This document shows, one piece after another, positions 43,110 to 54,884 of a DNA stretch of 64,000 nucleotides. The stretch spans positions 1 through 64,000 of the forward strand of contig NW_026647593.1 of the NCBI RefSeq assembly GCF_950295315.1, read 5' to 3'. Within the stretch, counting starts at the first letter, position 1, and every line of letters begins with the position of its first letter. The notes beneath the pieces were generated by a model. The model was not told where the DNA came from and did no database searches. It saw only the letters and a list, made by a program, of their open reading frames with translations. The translations under genes were made by a program, and so were the position numbers. Source of the stretch: Erinaceus europaeus. Lineage: Eukaryota > Chordata > Mammalia > Eulipotyphla > Erinaceidae.

Positions 43110-44456
43110 CTAAAAAGATCTGAAAGGGAAACTAAAAGCAGGACCTGATCAAATTGTAAGTAGGGCACCAAAGTAAAAACCCAGTGGTGAGGGGTAGACC
43201 TGCAGCTTCCTGGGCCAGTGGGGGGTGGGAGTGGGCGGGAGGGATGGGTCACAGTCCTTTGGTGGTAGGAATGGTGTTTATGTACACTCCTAGCAAAATG
43301 TAGACATATAAATCAGTATTTAATTAATATGAGGGGGAAAATCAATTGTATGTCTCAAAGTTTCTCAAAACACAAACTGAATCTTTTTAATATATAGGCT
43401 GTGTATTTGATATGCGGACTCTCTCAAAAGCCTAGACCAAGTAGATTAGAAGCATCCAATAGCACAGCTATATACAAGATACTGGATACTGTACAGTAAA
43501 CCCTAACAAAAGGCCTTTTCAAAGTTAACCCAATTACCAAATAATGTGATGATAACATTAACTATCGATTGTCTTTTTGAACCCTAAGACAGCAGGAACC
43601 TCACATCTCCACTATAGAGCCCCTACTTCCCCCAGTCCTGGAACCCTTGGATAGGGCCCACTTTCCCGTATGCATCTCCCAATCCAAACCAAATAATATT
43701 GCATCCGCCGATCACAACCTAACCAACGCAACGATTGCCACCTCAACATGCTTCACCTCAGACTGTGTCCAGAGACTTCACGTGTGGAATGACAACCCTT
43801 CAGCTTCATTACTCGGGTGAGACCTTTCCTTTTATAGCACACTCTAATTTCATCTCAGGTAGTTCACTTTCTAACTAAGTCCCAAAACCTAGATATACAC
43901 CAGTTTCTGTGAGAGAGAGCTTACGTTCACAGGTACCCATAAACTACTGCAAGATATATACCTGAAAGCAGAAGTACACTAAAGTTGCAGTGAGTACCTC
44001 CCTAACACTACCTCTCCACTATTCCAAACTTGGGATCCATGATGGCTCAACAAATTGTTTGGCTTTGTATGTTAACTCTCTTTTCAGTCACCAGGTTCCA
44101 GATGCCACCAGGATGCTGGCCAGGCTTCCCTGGATTGAAGACCCCACCAATGTGTCCTTTAGCTCAGCTTCCCCAGAGACACACCTTACTAGGGAAAGAT
44201 AGAGGCAGACTGGGAGTATGGACCAACCAGTCAACGCCCATGTTCAGCAGGGAAGCAATTACAGAAGCCAGACCTTCTACCTTCTGCAACCCTCAATGAC
44301 CCTGGGTCCATGCTCCCAGAGGGCTAGAGAATGGGAAAGCTATCATGGGAGGGGGTGGGTTATAGAGAATGGGTGGTGGGAATTGTGTGGAGTTGTACCC
44401 CTCCTACCTTATGTTTTTGTTCATTAATCCTTTCTTAAATAAAAAATTAAAAAACG
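43110..44456 (+). other. LINE-1 3' UTR (copy F), about 1.35 kb
   Basis: This is composed of blocks that recur in other copies: a G-rich stretch with GGTGGTAGGAATGGTGTTTATGTACACTCC, a CAAAGTTAACCCAATTACCAAATAAT block, an ATAATATTGCATC block, a CCTAGATATA...CTGAAAGCAGAAGT block, and a terminal block from CCAGGTTCCAGATGCC to the A-rich end. Between 43995 and 44010 it jumps relative to copy A, leaving out several hundred bases. Such block loss differs from copy to copy. Confidence 0.85.
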
Positions 44457-44468
44457 ATGCCTTGCCCT

Positions 44469-45331
44469 ATGGTTGGGGAACCAATGTGCTTCTGTTTTCC
44501 ACATCAGGATTCTTCCTCTTGTGTATCTTTATCATCTCAGATCTTGTTGCCTATATCCCCAAAACTAGTGGTATCCTCAAGTGAGAAGACTTGTACAAAT
44601 TACAGAACAAAATTTCAATTAAGTTGCTGAGAAAGAAACAATTGTGAGTAACAAAGCAAGTCAGTTCTATGAAATGCTATTTTTTAAAGTCTAAGAATCC
44701 AAATTTTCTTGCAGAAGTTCTGTGTGCCAAGGGATTTAAGTGTAAAATGTAACATTTTCTTCAGGAGTCTGAAATTTAAAGGTCACAAGATAGTTCCTAT
44801 TATGGGGAAGATAGTACTTGGATGTTAGCAAAATTCAGGAACCCAGTGCCTGAGTTTCCAGAGGCAACATTAGCACGTCCTCTCACTAGACACAGCTTTG
44901 GCCTGTTTATACCTCAGACATCTCGGTGGATACACAGATACAGGTTGAATGAGGGCACCGAAAATTATTTGTAAGGCCAGTTCAGCACAGCCTACAGAAG
45001 TCACCACGCCTTAAAAGCTTTTTAAGATAGTATAGATGTAAAAAAAAAAAAAAAGGTGAATAAACAATTTGTGTTGAAACTGCTTTTCATATGAAACTTC
45101 AAGCACTTTTCATACATGCTAATTATCCATTTCTGCACTCTTCCTCAATGCCAAAATAAGTTAATAATGAACAACATTACTATAGTCTACAGAGGTAGAG
45201 ACTGTGGAAACCAAGGGTTTACAGTGACTCAACTCCACTAACCCTTTGAGGACTCAACTGGGAGGAAGGGACTGAGTATGTAGATCCATAGTAGGCTATA
45301 TGTAATTTGGTAAGGGAGAAAAAAATCAAAC
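44469..45331. other. Unassigned intergenic sequence
   Basis: It begins with the right target duplication of copy F. An A run lies at 45040-45053. I see no gene or repeat family. Confidence 0.4.
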
Positions 45332-46433
45332 AAGCCCCACACCTATGGACATCTAATCTTTGATAAGGGGGCCCAAATTATTAAGTGTAGGAAGGAGGCT
45401 ATCTTCAACAAATGGTGCTGGGAAAACTGTGTTGAAACATGAAGAAGAATTAAACTGAACCACTTTATATCACCAGAAACAATATCCAACTCCAAATGGA
45501 TCAAGATATGGATGTTACACCAGAAACTTTCAAATACTTAGAGGAAAATATTGGTGGAATACTTTCCCAACTAAATCTCAAGGATAACTTTGATGATACA
45601 AATTCAATTACAGGAAGACTAAAAGAAAAACAAATCAGTGGGACTACATCAAATTGAAAAGCTTCTGCACAGCCAAAGAAACTATCACACAAAAAATGAC
45701 CTCTCACAGAATAGGAGAAGATCTTCACATGCCATGCATCAGACAAGAGACTAATAACCAAAATATATAAAGAACACATCAAACTTAACCACAAAAAAGC
45801 AAATGACCCCACACAAAAATGAGCAGAGGATATGAACAAAACATTCACCTAAAAGGAGATCCAAAAGGCTAACAAACACATGAAAAATTGCTCCAGGTCA
45901 CTGATTATCAGAGAAATGCAAATAAAGACAATATTGAGATACAACCTCACCCCAGTGAGAATGGCACACATCAAAAATGACAGCAGCAACAAATACTGGA
46001 GAGGTAGTGAGGACAAAGGAACCATTCTGCACTACTGGTAGGAATGAAATTGGTCTGACCTCTGTGGAGAGCAGTCTGGAGAACTCTCACAAGGCTAGAC
46101 ATGGACCTTCCATATATGACCAAGTAATTTTTCTCCTAGGGATATACCCCAAAGACTCCATAACACCAAACCAAAATGATATGTGTCTACCTATGTTCAT
46201 AGCAGCCCAGTTCATAATAGCCAAAACCTGGAAACAACCCAGGTGCCCTACAACAGATGAGTGACTGAGAAAGCTGTGGTATATATATACAGTGGAATAC
46301 TATGCAGCTATTAAGAACAATAAACCCACCTTCTCTGATGGCTTGAACGGAGCTAGAAGGAATAATGTTAAGTGAGTTTAGTCAGAAACATAAAAACAAG
46401 TATGGGATGATTCCACTCATAAACAAAAGTTGA
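45332..46433 (+). pseudogene. LINE-1 ORF2 C-terminal fragment (copy G)
   Basis: This corresponds to 41800-43109 of copy F. The Cys-rich region lies near 45985-46050 and is shifted out of frame; QPRCPTTDE is readable at 46235-46262 and is followed by a stop. It lacks endonuclease and RT because of truncation. Confidence 0.8.
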
Positions 46434-46818
46434 GAAAGAAGAACAGAAAGGGAAACTCAAAACAGAATCTGACAAGTTTTGTATAGGACACCAAAGTAAA
46501 CATATCTAGGTTGAGAGTGGAGGGGGTGCTCAGCTTCATTGAGGGTGAGGGTGAGAGACTGGACACAGCCTTTTGGTGATGGGAATGGTGTTTATGTATT
46601 CTCCCATTAACTTGTAATCATATAAATCACTAACTAAAATGAGAGGGTAAAATTGAATGTCACAAGTAGTTTAATGCACATACCATAGGGTGTTTCTTTG
46701 AAATGTTGACTCTCCTAAAAGCTTAGACCAGGAGAGCAGAAGCAACCAGTGGCAATACTTTATAAAATACATGTATATCATCAAAGGACAAGTTATGGTG
46801 ATGTCATGTATGAAACAG

Positions 46819-47835
46819 TGTGGTGCTATGTGTAAACTTGATAGAGCTTAGGGAGAACTACCCCATCCCTGGATGGAGGTCTGGGAAAGACACCCCCTTG
46901 TAAGTCTTTCTTGCTGAGGTGAGAAAAGGGGAGAAACCACATCTCTCAGACATAGTTCTTCCCTTATTGACTCTCAAACCCACAGAAACCTCACTACCTC
47001 TCTCCATTAACCACAGGCCACATGGCTGCCTACCTTAAGATTCATTTACTTAAAGTTCACCTCACTTTCTGATCATAGAGGATAACACACTTTATCACAC
47101 ACTCAATCATACACCTCAGTCCCCAGACAAGAGAAATTCCAAGCTATATGGCCTTTGATATTCATCTTCTCTCTGTCTCACCCTACTGGTTTAACCCCTA
47201 TGTTTCTCTCAAATACCTTTGGATAATTAAGTTGCTTGCGTCATGGAGAATAACTGTCTTGTATCTCATCAATTCCTGTCATACCAGCCCCCTACCATAG
47301 GGGCAAGCTGACATTTAAGAAACCTGTAATTTGGGAGTTGGGGGGTAGTGCAGTGGGTTAAGCGCATGTGGTGCAAAGTGCAAGAACTGGTGGAAAGATC
47401 CCAGTTTGAGCCCCCAGCTCTCCACCTGCAGGGGCATTGCTTCACAGGTGGTGAAGTAGGTCTGCAGGTGTCTATCTTTCTCTCCCCTTCTCTATCTTCC
47501 CCTCCTTTCTCCATTTCTCTCTGTCCTATCCAACAACAACAACATCAGTAGCAACAATAATAACTACAACAATAAAACCACAAGGACGACAAAAGGGAAT
47601 AAATAAATAAACAAACACAAAAAATTTTTAAAAAGAAACCTGTAATTTCTGACATATTTCAATAATGAACTTTGTTTGGTTTTCTATTTAAACTCATGAC
47701 CACATGCCAATAAACGAGATTTGAGAACACATCATTTCTCCCTGGTTTATCTGCTTCATGTTGTCCTTTGAGGGAGAGAGAGAACCGGTCAGATTTGCCT
47801 TCCTTTCTGGGTGTCACCCCACTTGAACGCCAACA
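46819..47835 (+). mobile_element. Solo LTR of a class II endogenous retrovirus, itself split by a SINE
   Basis: It begins TGTGGTGCTATG and ends GAACGCCAACA, with the 6-bp duplication AAACAG at 46813-46818 and 47836-47841. It carries AATAAA at 47709-47714, so it reads on the plus strand. The length is 1017 bp, or about 700 bp without the SINE and its duplication. No internal retroviral sequence adjoins, so it is a solo LTR left by recombination between two LTRs. It is unlike the LTRs at 73-421 and 60968-61358. Confidence 0.82.
47333..47632 (+). mobile_element. tRNA-derived SINE (family A) inside the solo LTR
   Basis: It starts GGGAGTTGGGGGGTAGTGCA, with a B box GTTTGAGCCCC, a CT-rich middle, a CCTATCCAACAAC block and an AAT/AAC tail. 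The 16-bp duplication AAGAAACCTGTAATTT occurs at 47317-47332 and 47633-47648 exactly. It is the third layer of a nest: LINE-1 G, then LTR, then SINE. Confidence 0.93.
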
Positions 47836-48535
47836 AAACAGCAAATCCTAACAGTGGGATTTTCAAAGTCAACCCAATTGCCAAATAATTTGATTATAGC
47901 AATAACTATCTATTGCCTTCTTAAACCGTAAGACAGCAGGAACTTTCTGCTTCCTCTATAAAGCCTAAATTTCCCCCAATCCTGGAACCTCTGGGGTTGG
48001 GCTCACTTTCCAGCATGCTTCTCTAAATTCATACCAACTGATACTCCATCTGCTGATCCTCACCTATTCAATGCAATGAATACCACCTTGGCATGCTTTC
48101 CTTCAGTAGGTGTTCAGAAACTTCACTCATGAAATGTCAACCCTTCATCATTATTATTTGGCCACCAGGTTCCAGATGCTACTATGATGCCAACTGGACT
48201 TCCCTGGACAGATGAACCCACCAATATGTCCTGGAGCATGGCTTCCGTAGAGCCCTGCCCCACTAGGAAAAGAGAGAGAGAGGCTGGGAGTATGGATTGT
48301 CCTGTTAACACCCAGTTCAGCATGGGAATCAATCACAGAAGCCAGACCTTCCACCACCTTCTGCACCACATAATGACCCTGGGTCCATACTTCCATGTGC
48401 TTAAAGAATAGGAAAGCTATCAGGGGATGGATGGGATATGGAGCTCTGTTGGTGGGAATTGTACCCCTCTTATCCCATGGTCTTACCAGTGTTTCAATTT
48501 TTAAATAAACAAATTAAAATAAAACACTAAAATAA

Positions 48536-49575
48536 AAGAACAATGAACCCACTGGCACTGACACATCTTGTAAGGAGAAAGAAGGAATGATGCTAAGTGA
48601 GATAAGTCAGAAAGACAAAGATGAGTATCAGATAATCCCAATCATAAACAGAAGTTTGGAAAGAATAACACAAAACAAAAAATGGTAGAGAATGTTCCAT
48701 CCTCCGAAGGGAGTCTGGGCAACAAATATACTTTATCTAACACCTGAGGAAAGTGGATCCTGAAATTGGGGCAGCTTGGAACATTCCTAATCATGACCAC
48801 AGAATGTGAAGTCCAGCCTACAGGGATGCAGAGGTTGCATAAGCTCCTATACTGAACATGGGCCCCAGATCAAATTGATGGGGTTTACAGTCAACAATAT
48901 GTATACATTTTCCCCATATTTTGGAGCTACTCTCTTCCCTCATCCAGATTTCTGGTCCTTTTTCCAGCCATGACATAATTTCCCCAGACAACAACTTGAG
49001 TCCCCCAGCATACCAGATATCAGGCACAGGCAAAAACTAGTAAAGTCATGGAATATTCCTAAAATATACCAACTAGCTATTTCTAAAATGGAGACCTCAA
49101 ATCTTCATTTGCAATATCCTTGGATTTAGGTTCATGATTAGTTAACAGTTTGTGTGGCTGTATATGTTAACTTTTTTTTCTTTTTCAGTCACCAGGTTCT
49201 GAATGCTACTATGATGCCAACCTGAATTCCCTGGCCATACAACCCCACCATTGTTTCCTGGAGCTTAGCTTCCCCAGAGCCCTGACCCACTAGCAAAAGA
49301 GAGAGACAGACTGGAAGTATGGATTAACCTGCCAATGTCCTTTTTCAGCAGGGGGGCATCTACAGAATCCAGACCTTTCACCTTCTGCATCCCATAATGA
49401 TCCTGGGTCCATACTCCCAGAGGGTTAAAAAATAGGAAAACTATCAGGGGAAGTGATGAGATACAAAGTTATGGTGGTGGGAATTGTGTGGCATTGTACC
49501 CCTCTTATCCTATAGTCTTGTCAGTGTTTCCATTGACATATTTTATTCCATAAATAAAAAATTTTAAAAAATAGT
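48536..49575 (+). mobile_element. LINE-1 copy H, short and internally deleted
   Basis: Positions 48536-48680 match the last codons of ORF2 (GATAAGTCAGAAAGACAAAG). The sequence then jumps to a middle part of the 3' UTR at GGTAGAGAATGTTCCATCCTC and runs to the usual 3' end and A-rich tail at about 49575. Confidence 0.82.
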
Positions 49576-49828
49576 CATAGTTTCAACACCCTCCACAAAC
49601 TTACCCAGAAGTCCACACAATAAACAGGAACAAGAGCAATAAATTCACAACAAGGTGAGGGGGGAAGAGAAAGAGTGAGGAATCTAAGATATAAGACATA
49701 CTGATTTGTAAATAGCATTTTGATATAAATCATGGTAAGGTCTTGCATTTACTCTAGTAAATCCTAACCATGAGATTTTCAAAGTAAAAAAGTTCCCAAA
49801 TTCTTTGCCTTCTTAAACTCTAAGACAG
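49576..49828. other. Spacer with a short LINE-1 3' UTR fragment
   Basis: Positions 49755-49828 match the block AAATCCTAAC, GATTTTCAAAGT and TTCTTAAAC(T/C)CTAAGACAGCA also found at 47842-47940. It ends exactly where the copy I 5' UTR begins. The rest is unassigned. Confidence 0.55.
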
Positions 49829-51271
49829 CACAAGATGACGACTTGGAGGCAGCTGCTGGCGTGAGCTCCAACAAGCAGTGGCCTGTGACCTAGTATTCGC
49901 TGGGTAGGGTAGATGAAACTGGGCAGTCAGCAGGAGGGTGAGTAAGGGGTCCTAAGTATGACATCAAGGAGGGGTTCTATAGCTCACTTTTGGGTCAGAA
50001 AATGGAGGAAACAAAGGAAATCTTTTGATTATTTCTGAAGCTCACCCCCACCCCAGAACCAGACCATAGGGGTCAGACAGCTGCTCTTAGCAGGCTTCTC
50101 TCTGAGCTAGGTTATTTACCAAGCAATATTCCTGGCTCATCAGGGGTGTCATTCCACTCCTAATCCTTTTCTGTAAGTGGCTGGAGCTCTATTTGAGAGA
50201 CAAAATATCTGACCAATCAGAGCCTCATCCTACCTGGGAAAGACTACCTGGAGGGTTTTTTTTTTTTTTTAATACTTCTAAGAACTGGCTGTCTTTTCTC
50301 AGGCTGTCTGAGCCAATCCAGAGCCATACAAGCTTCAGACTGACTGTTTTACTCTATTTTATTATTTTTTATTTCTATTTTATTATTACTAGAATATGTA
50401 CTCATGTCCCTTTCCCTCCTCCTTCAAGTTGATCAAAATTAACTGTTATTGTTTTTTTCCCTTACTATGTGACTGGTGTTCTATCCATTGTGAGAGGAAC
50501 TTGTTTTGTTCTACCTGTTCTTTCCACTCTCCTTTTTCCCTCTTCTTAGTTAATTAAAAAAAAAAAAAAAACTCTTTCCTTTTACTGCTCTTTTCTTTTT
50601 CTTGTTCTTGTCTTCTTTCTTTCTCCTACTTTTAATTTATGAATTCACTGATAATCATTTGTGAATTATTTTGGAGAAGAAATTTGACTCAGAGTGGACT
50701 CTGTCCATGTGTCTCTTCTTTACTTCCATTTCTCCTCTTGCTATCACTAGAATTTTCAGTTGAAGCATATTTGCATAATTGTCTATTCTTGATTCCCCTT
50801 TTCTCATTTCTCTTTCTTTTTCTTTTTAATTTGGTTGCTATTTTTTCTTGTACTGGAGGTGTTTGGCTAACTGGTATTGATTAAAAAGCATCAATCCTTG
50901 GGTAGGGGTGACAGCATAATGGTTATGCAAACAGATTCTCGTGCCTGAGGCTCCTAAGTCCCAGGTTAAATCCCCCACACCACCATAAGCCAGAGCTGAG
51001 CATTACTCTGGTGTTTCTCTGTGTGTCTCTCTCTCTCTGCATCTCTCTCAAAAATAAAAAAAATAATTAAAAAATTTTTAAAAAGCATCAATCCTTGATT
51101 CACTTACTATTGTTGAATTTCTGAGGTTGGTGAATGCATATGTTATAAAGGTATTTATTATAGCATGGCTTGTACTCAAAACACAACAACTGAAGAACTA
51201 CAGAAAAGAAAAATAAAAAAAATCAATAAATAAAAATGGTTAAATCAAGACCAAATAAAACTGCTATCACA
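49829..51271 (+). promoter_or_regulatory. LINE-1 5' UTR (copy I)
   Basis: This aligns with copy E in reverse and with the later part of copy F (GAATTCACTGAT, TGTGAATTATTT, TATTTGCATAATTGTCTATTC). T runs occur at 50258-50271 and A runs at 50556-50570. It lacks the duplicated monomer seen in copy F. Confidence 0.7.
50901..51079 (+). mobile_element. tRNA-derived SINE, family B, with long target duplication
   Basis: The head GGTAGGGGTGACAGCATAAT, a B-box-like AGGTTAAATCCCC, CACCATAAGCCAGAGCTGAG, a CT-rich run and an A-rich tail. The 18-bp duplication AAAAAGCATCAATCCTTG lies at 50883-50900 and 51080-51097 without mismatch. It interrupts the copy I 5' UTR. Confidence 0.9.
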
Positions 51272-52169
51272 ATGAATCAAGACAGGAGCACAGAAGAAAC
51301 TACAAATCAGTCAGAAGTAACCATAGATAATAAAAGTGTGAAAGCAATAGTAAACCTAATAGTCACATAAATGAAGACAACTATGGAGGAAAGGGCTATC
51401 AATATTAGGGAAACAACAGATGAGATCCCCAGGAAAATACTAGGAACCTCGAGGTAATTAGAGAAATGAACTAAAAGGTCAATTAGCAGAACAAGCTAAT
51501 ATCATAACAGAACTAAAGAAAATAGCTGAGGGAAGGGAAGTAGGCTAACAGAAACAGAAAATAGAATTAGCCAGACAGAGGATCAGCTAGAGAAAGCTAA
51601 CAAAGAGGTAAAATACCTCAAAAAGAGATTGAGAAACACTGAGAACAACAGCAGAGACAAATGGAACGATCTCAAAAGAACAAACATTGATATAATTGGC
51701 CTGCCAGAGAAAGAAAGAGAGGAAGGGGAAGTAAACATTCTAGAGGAAATAATAAAAACTTCCCAGACATGAACAACAAAAAGGACATTAAGATTCAAGA
51801 GGCTCAGAGAGTCCCAAAACAGAATCAACCCAGACATGAAGACACCAAAACAGATCATAGTTACACTGAAATGAAGTAAGGATAAAGAAAGTATCTTAAA
51901 GGCTGCAAGAGAAAAACAAAGGTCACATACAGGGGAAAAACCATAAGATTATCAGTAGACATCTCTACTCAATCTCTAAAAGCCAGAACAGAATGGCAAG
52001 ATATCTATCAAACCATGAATGAAAAAGGGTTTCTATCCAGGGTAATATATCCTGATAGACTTTCATTCAAACTAGATGGAAGCATCAAAACCTTCTCAGA
52101 CAGACAAAGTTAAAGGAGGCAACCATCACCAAGACTACCCTAAAAAAGGTTCTAAAAGATCTCTTATGA
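51272..52169 (+). pseudogene. LINE-1 ORF1 (copy I)
   Basis: The start ATG (51272) opens MNQDRSTEETTNQSE, close to copies E and F. Stops appear early (near 51368) and frameshifts follow near 51435 and 51760. The block DIIGLPEKERE is recognisable near 51695, and the C-terminal domain ends at TGA 52167-52169. The length matches the other copies. Confidence 0.85.
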
Positions 52170-52227
52170 ACAAGAACATCACTATAATACTTGCAATATA
52201 TCAGAGAAAATAAAAAAATGTTGAATA

Positions 52228-54884
52228 ATGGCACTACAATACATTAAATCCATAATATCAATGAATAGCAATGGCTTAAATTCACCCACTAAAAGGCACA
52301 GAGTGGGAAGATGGATCAGAAAAGACAACCCAACCATATGCTGCTTGCAAGAATCCCATATGACCCAACAAAATAAACACAGACTTAAAGTGAAAGGATG
52401 GAAAACTACCATACATGCGAATGGACCACAAAAAAGGCAGGAACAGCCATTCTCATCTCTGACACCATAGACTTTAAATTTAAAAAGTAATAAAAGATAG
52501 GCAAGGCCATTACATAATAATTAGACAATCAGTCAGTCAACCAAGAAGATTTAACAATTATTAACATTTATGCACCCAATGAGGGACTGTCTAAATACAT
52601 CAAACACCTACTGACAGAACTAAAAAATACACCCTGATACCAAAATAAGATAGGTACATTAAAAAAAGGAAAACTACAGACCAATATCTATGATGAACAT
52701 AGATGCCAAAATATTTAACAATATCCTCGCCAACCAGATACAGTAATATATTAGAAAGATTGTTCATTACAACCAAGTGTGATCTATCCCTGGAATGCAA
52801 GGCTCTTTCAACATACGCAAGTCAATCAATGTCATTAACCATATCAATAAAAAAACCCAAAAACCACATGATTATCTCAATAGATGCAGAGAAAACCTTT
52901 GACAAAACCCAACACAAATTCATGCTCAAAATACTACAAAAAATTAGAATAGATGGGTAATTCCTCAAGATAGTTGAGTCCATATATATCAAAACTACAG
53001 CCAACATCATACTCAATTGACAGAAGTTGAAATCATTCCCCCTAAAATTGGAGACTAGGCAGGGCTGTCCACTATCACTGTTACTGTTCAAGATAGTATT
53101 GGAAGTTCTTTCCATAGCAATGAGGTAAGAGAAAGAAATAAAATGAATACAGATTAGAAAGGAAGAGGACATCTTTCACTATTTGAAGATAATATGATAG
53201 TATACATAGAAAAACCTCAAGAATCCAGAAGAAAACTACTGGAAGTTATTAGGCAATATAGCAAGGTGTCAGGCTACAAAATCAATGTACAAAAATCAGT
53301 GGCATTTCTTTGTGCAAACAATAAATCTGAAGAAGAAGCCATCCAGAAATCACTCACATTTACAGCTGCAGCAAAATCATCAAAATACCTAGAAATATGC
53401 TGACCAAAGAAGGGAAAGACTTGTATACTGAAAACTATGAGCCACTATTCAAGGAAATAGAAACAGATCCCAAGAAATGGAAAGACATCCAATGCTCTTG
53501 GATTGGAAGAATAAATATCATCAAAATGAATATTCTCCCCAGTGCCATATACAGATTTATTGTGATACCCATCAATGTTCCACCAAGCTTCTTTAGGAGA
53601 ATAGAATATAAACTACAGTCATTTATCTGGAACCAAAAAATACTGAGAATTGCCAAAACAGTTTTGAGGAAAAGAAAAGGAAATGGAGGCATCACACTCC
53701 CAGATCTCAAACTCTATTATAAGGTCATCATCATCAAAACATTCTAGTACTGGAACAAAAATAGGCACACAGACCAGTGGAACAGAATTGAAAGTCCAGA
53801 ACTAAATCCCCACACCCAGGGGCATCTAATCTTTCATTAGGGGGCCCTAAGTATTAAATAGAGGAAGTACAGTCTCTTCAATAAATGGTGCTAGAAAAAC
53901 TGGGTTGAAACATGCACAAGAAAGAAACTGAACCACTTTATATCACCAGAAAGAAGAATCAACTCCGAATGTATCAAGGACCTGGAAGTTAGACCGGAAA
54001 CTATCAAATACTTAGAGGAAAACATTGGAGGAACACTTTCCTACCTAAACCTCAAGGACATCTTTGATGAAACAAACACAACTCCAAGGAAGACTAAAGC
54101 AGAAACAAACCAATGGGATGACATGAAATTGAAAAACTTATGCACAGTCAAAGAAACTATCATACAAAGAGATGCCTCACAGAATGGAGAAATATTCACA
54201 TGCCATACATCAGACAGAAGACTAATAACCAAAATATGCAAAGATTTCAGCAAACTTAGCAACAAAAAAGCTAAGGACCCTATCCAAAAATAGGCACAAG
54301 ATATGAACAAAACATTCACTGCAGAGTAGATCCAAAAAGCTAACAAGCATATGAAAAATTGCTCCAGGTCACTGATTGTCAGATAAATGCAAATAAAGAC
54401 AAAATTGAGATACCAAATCACTCCTGTGAGAATGGCATACATCAAACAGCACAGTAGCAACAAACATTGCAGAGGATGTGGGGACAGAGGAACCCTTATG
54501 CACTGCTGATGGAAAGGTAAATTAGTCCAGCTTCTGTGGAGAGTAGTTTGGAGAACTCTCACCAAGCTAGACATAGACCTTCTATATTACCCAGTAATTC
54601 CTCTCCTGGGGATATACCCTAAGGACTCCATAACACCCAAACAAAAAATAGCAGCACAATTCATAATAGCTAAAATCTGCATGCAACCCAGGTTCCCAAC
54701 AACAGATGTATGGCTGAGAAAGCTGTGGTATATATACACAGTGGAATACTATGCAGCTATTAAGAAAAAAGAACTCACATTATTTGACCCTTCTTGGATG
54801 GAGCTAGAAGGAATTATGTTAAGTAAGCTAAGTCAGAAAGATAAAGATGAGTATGGGATGATCCCATTCATAAACAAAAGTTGA
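52228..54884 (+). pseudogene. LINE-1 ORF2 (copy I), endonuclease-RT region deleted
   Basis: It starts at ATG 52228 with IKSIISMNSNGLN and CCLQESHMTQQ. At about 52626 the text jumps from the endonuclease (KHLLTELKKY) to the RT region (TLIPK), a loss of about 1.1 kb relative to copy F. The RT catalytic site is altered: where copy F has FADD, this copy reads FEDN near 53188. The later part [21 protein letters not shown] is open (53397-53747). The C-terminus is open from 54681 to the usual stop at 54884. Not functional. Confidence 0.87.

Larger units (their letters stand above)
36799..44456 (+). mobile_element. LINE-1 copy F, full length, with target site duplication
   Basis: A 7.66-kb element with every part present: 5' UTR (36799-38158), ORF1 (38159-39036), a 58-bp spacer, ORF2 (39095-43109) and a 3' UTR with an A-rich tail (43110-44456). 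The exact 12-bp duplication ATGCCTTGCCCT flanks it at 36787-36798 and 44457-44468, so it inserted as one unit. Both ORFs carry stops and frameshifts, and a 192-bp foreign piece interrupts ORF2 at 42408-42599. The sequence is the best preserved LINE-1 in the window but is not active. Confidence 0.93.
45332..48530 (+). mobile_element. LINE-1 copy G, 5'-truncated, split by an LTR insertion
   Basis: The ORF2 3' part runs from 45332 (CACACCTATGGACATCTAAT) to the usual stop TGA at 46431-46433, with stops and shifts inside. The 3' UTR runs to 46818, is interrupted by the LTR at 46819-47835, and resumes at 47842 with CAAATCCTAACAGTGGGATTTTC, continuing to about 48530. Joining across the LTR restores the block order seen in copies F and I, which proves the interruption. 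Confidence 0.85.

Noticed and set aside
36799..44456. The idea that LINE-1 copy F could still be active
   Set aside because: ORF1 has a stop and a frameshift, ORF2 has at least two stops, a frameshift and a 192-bp insertion.
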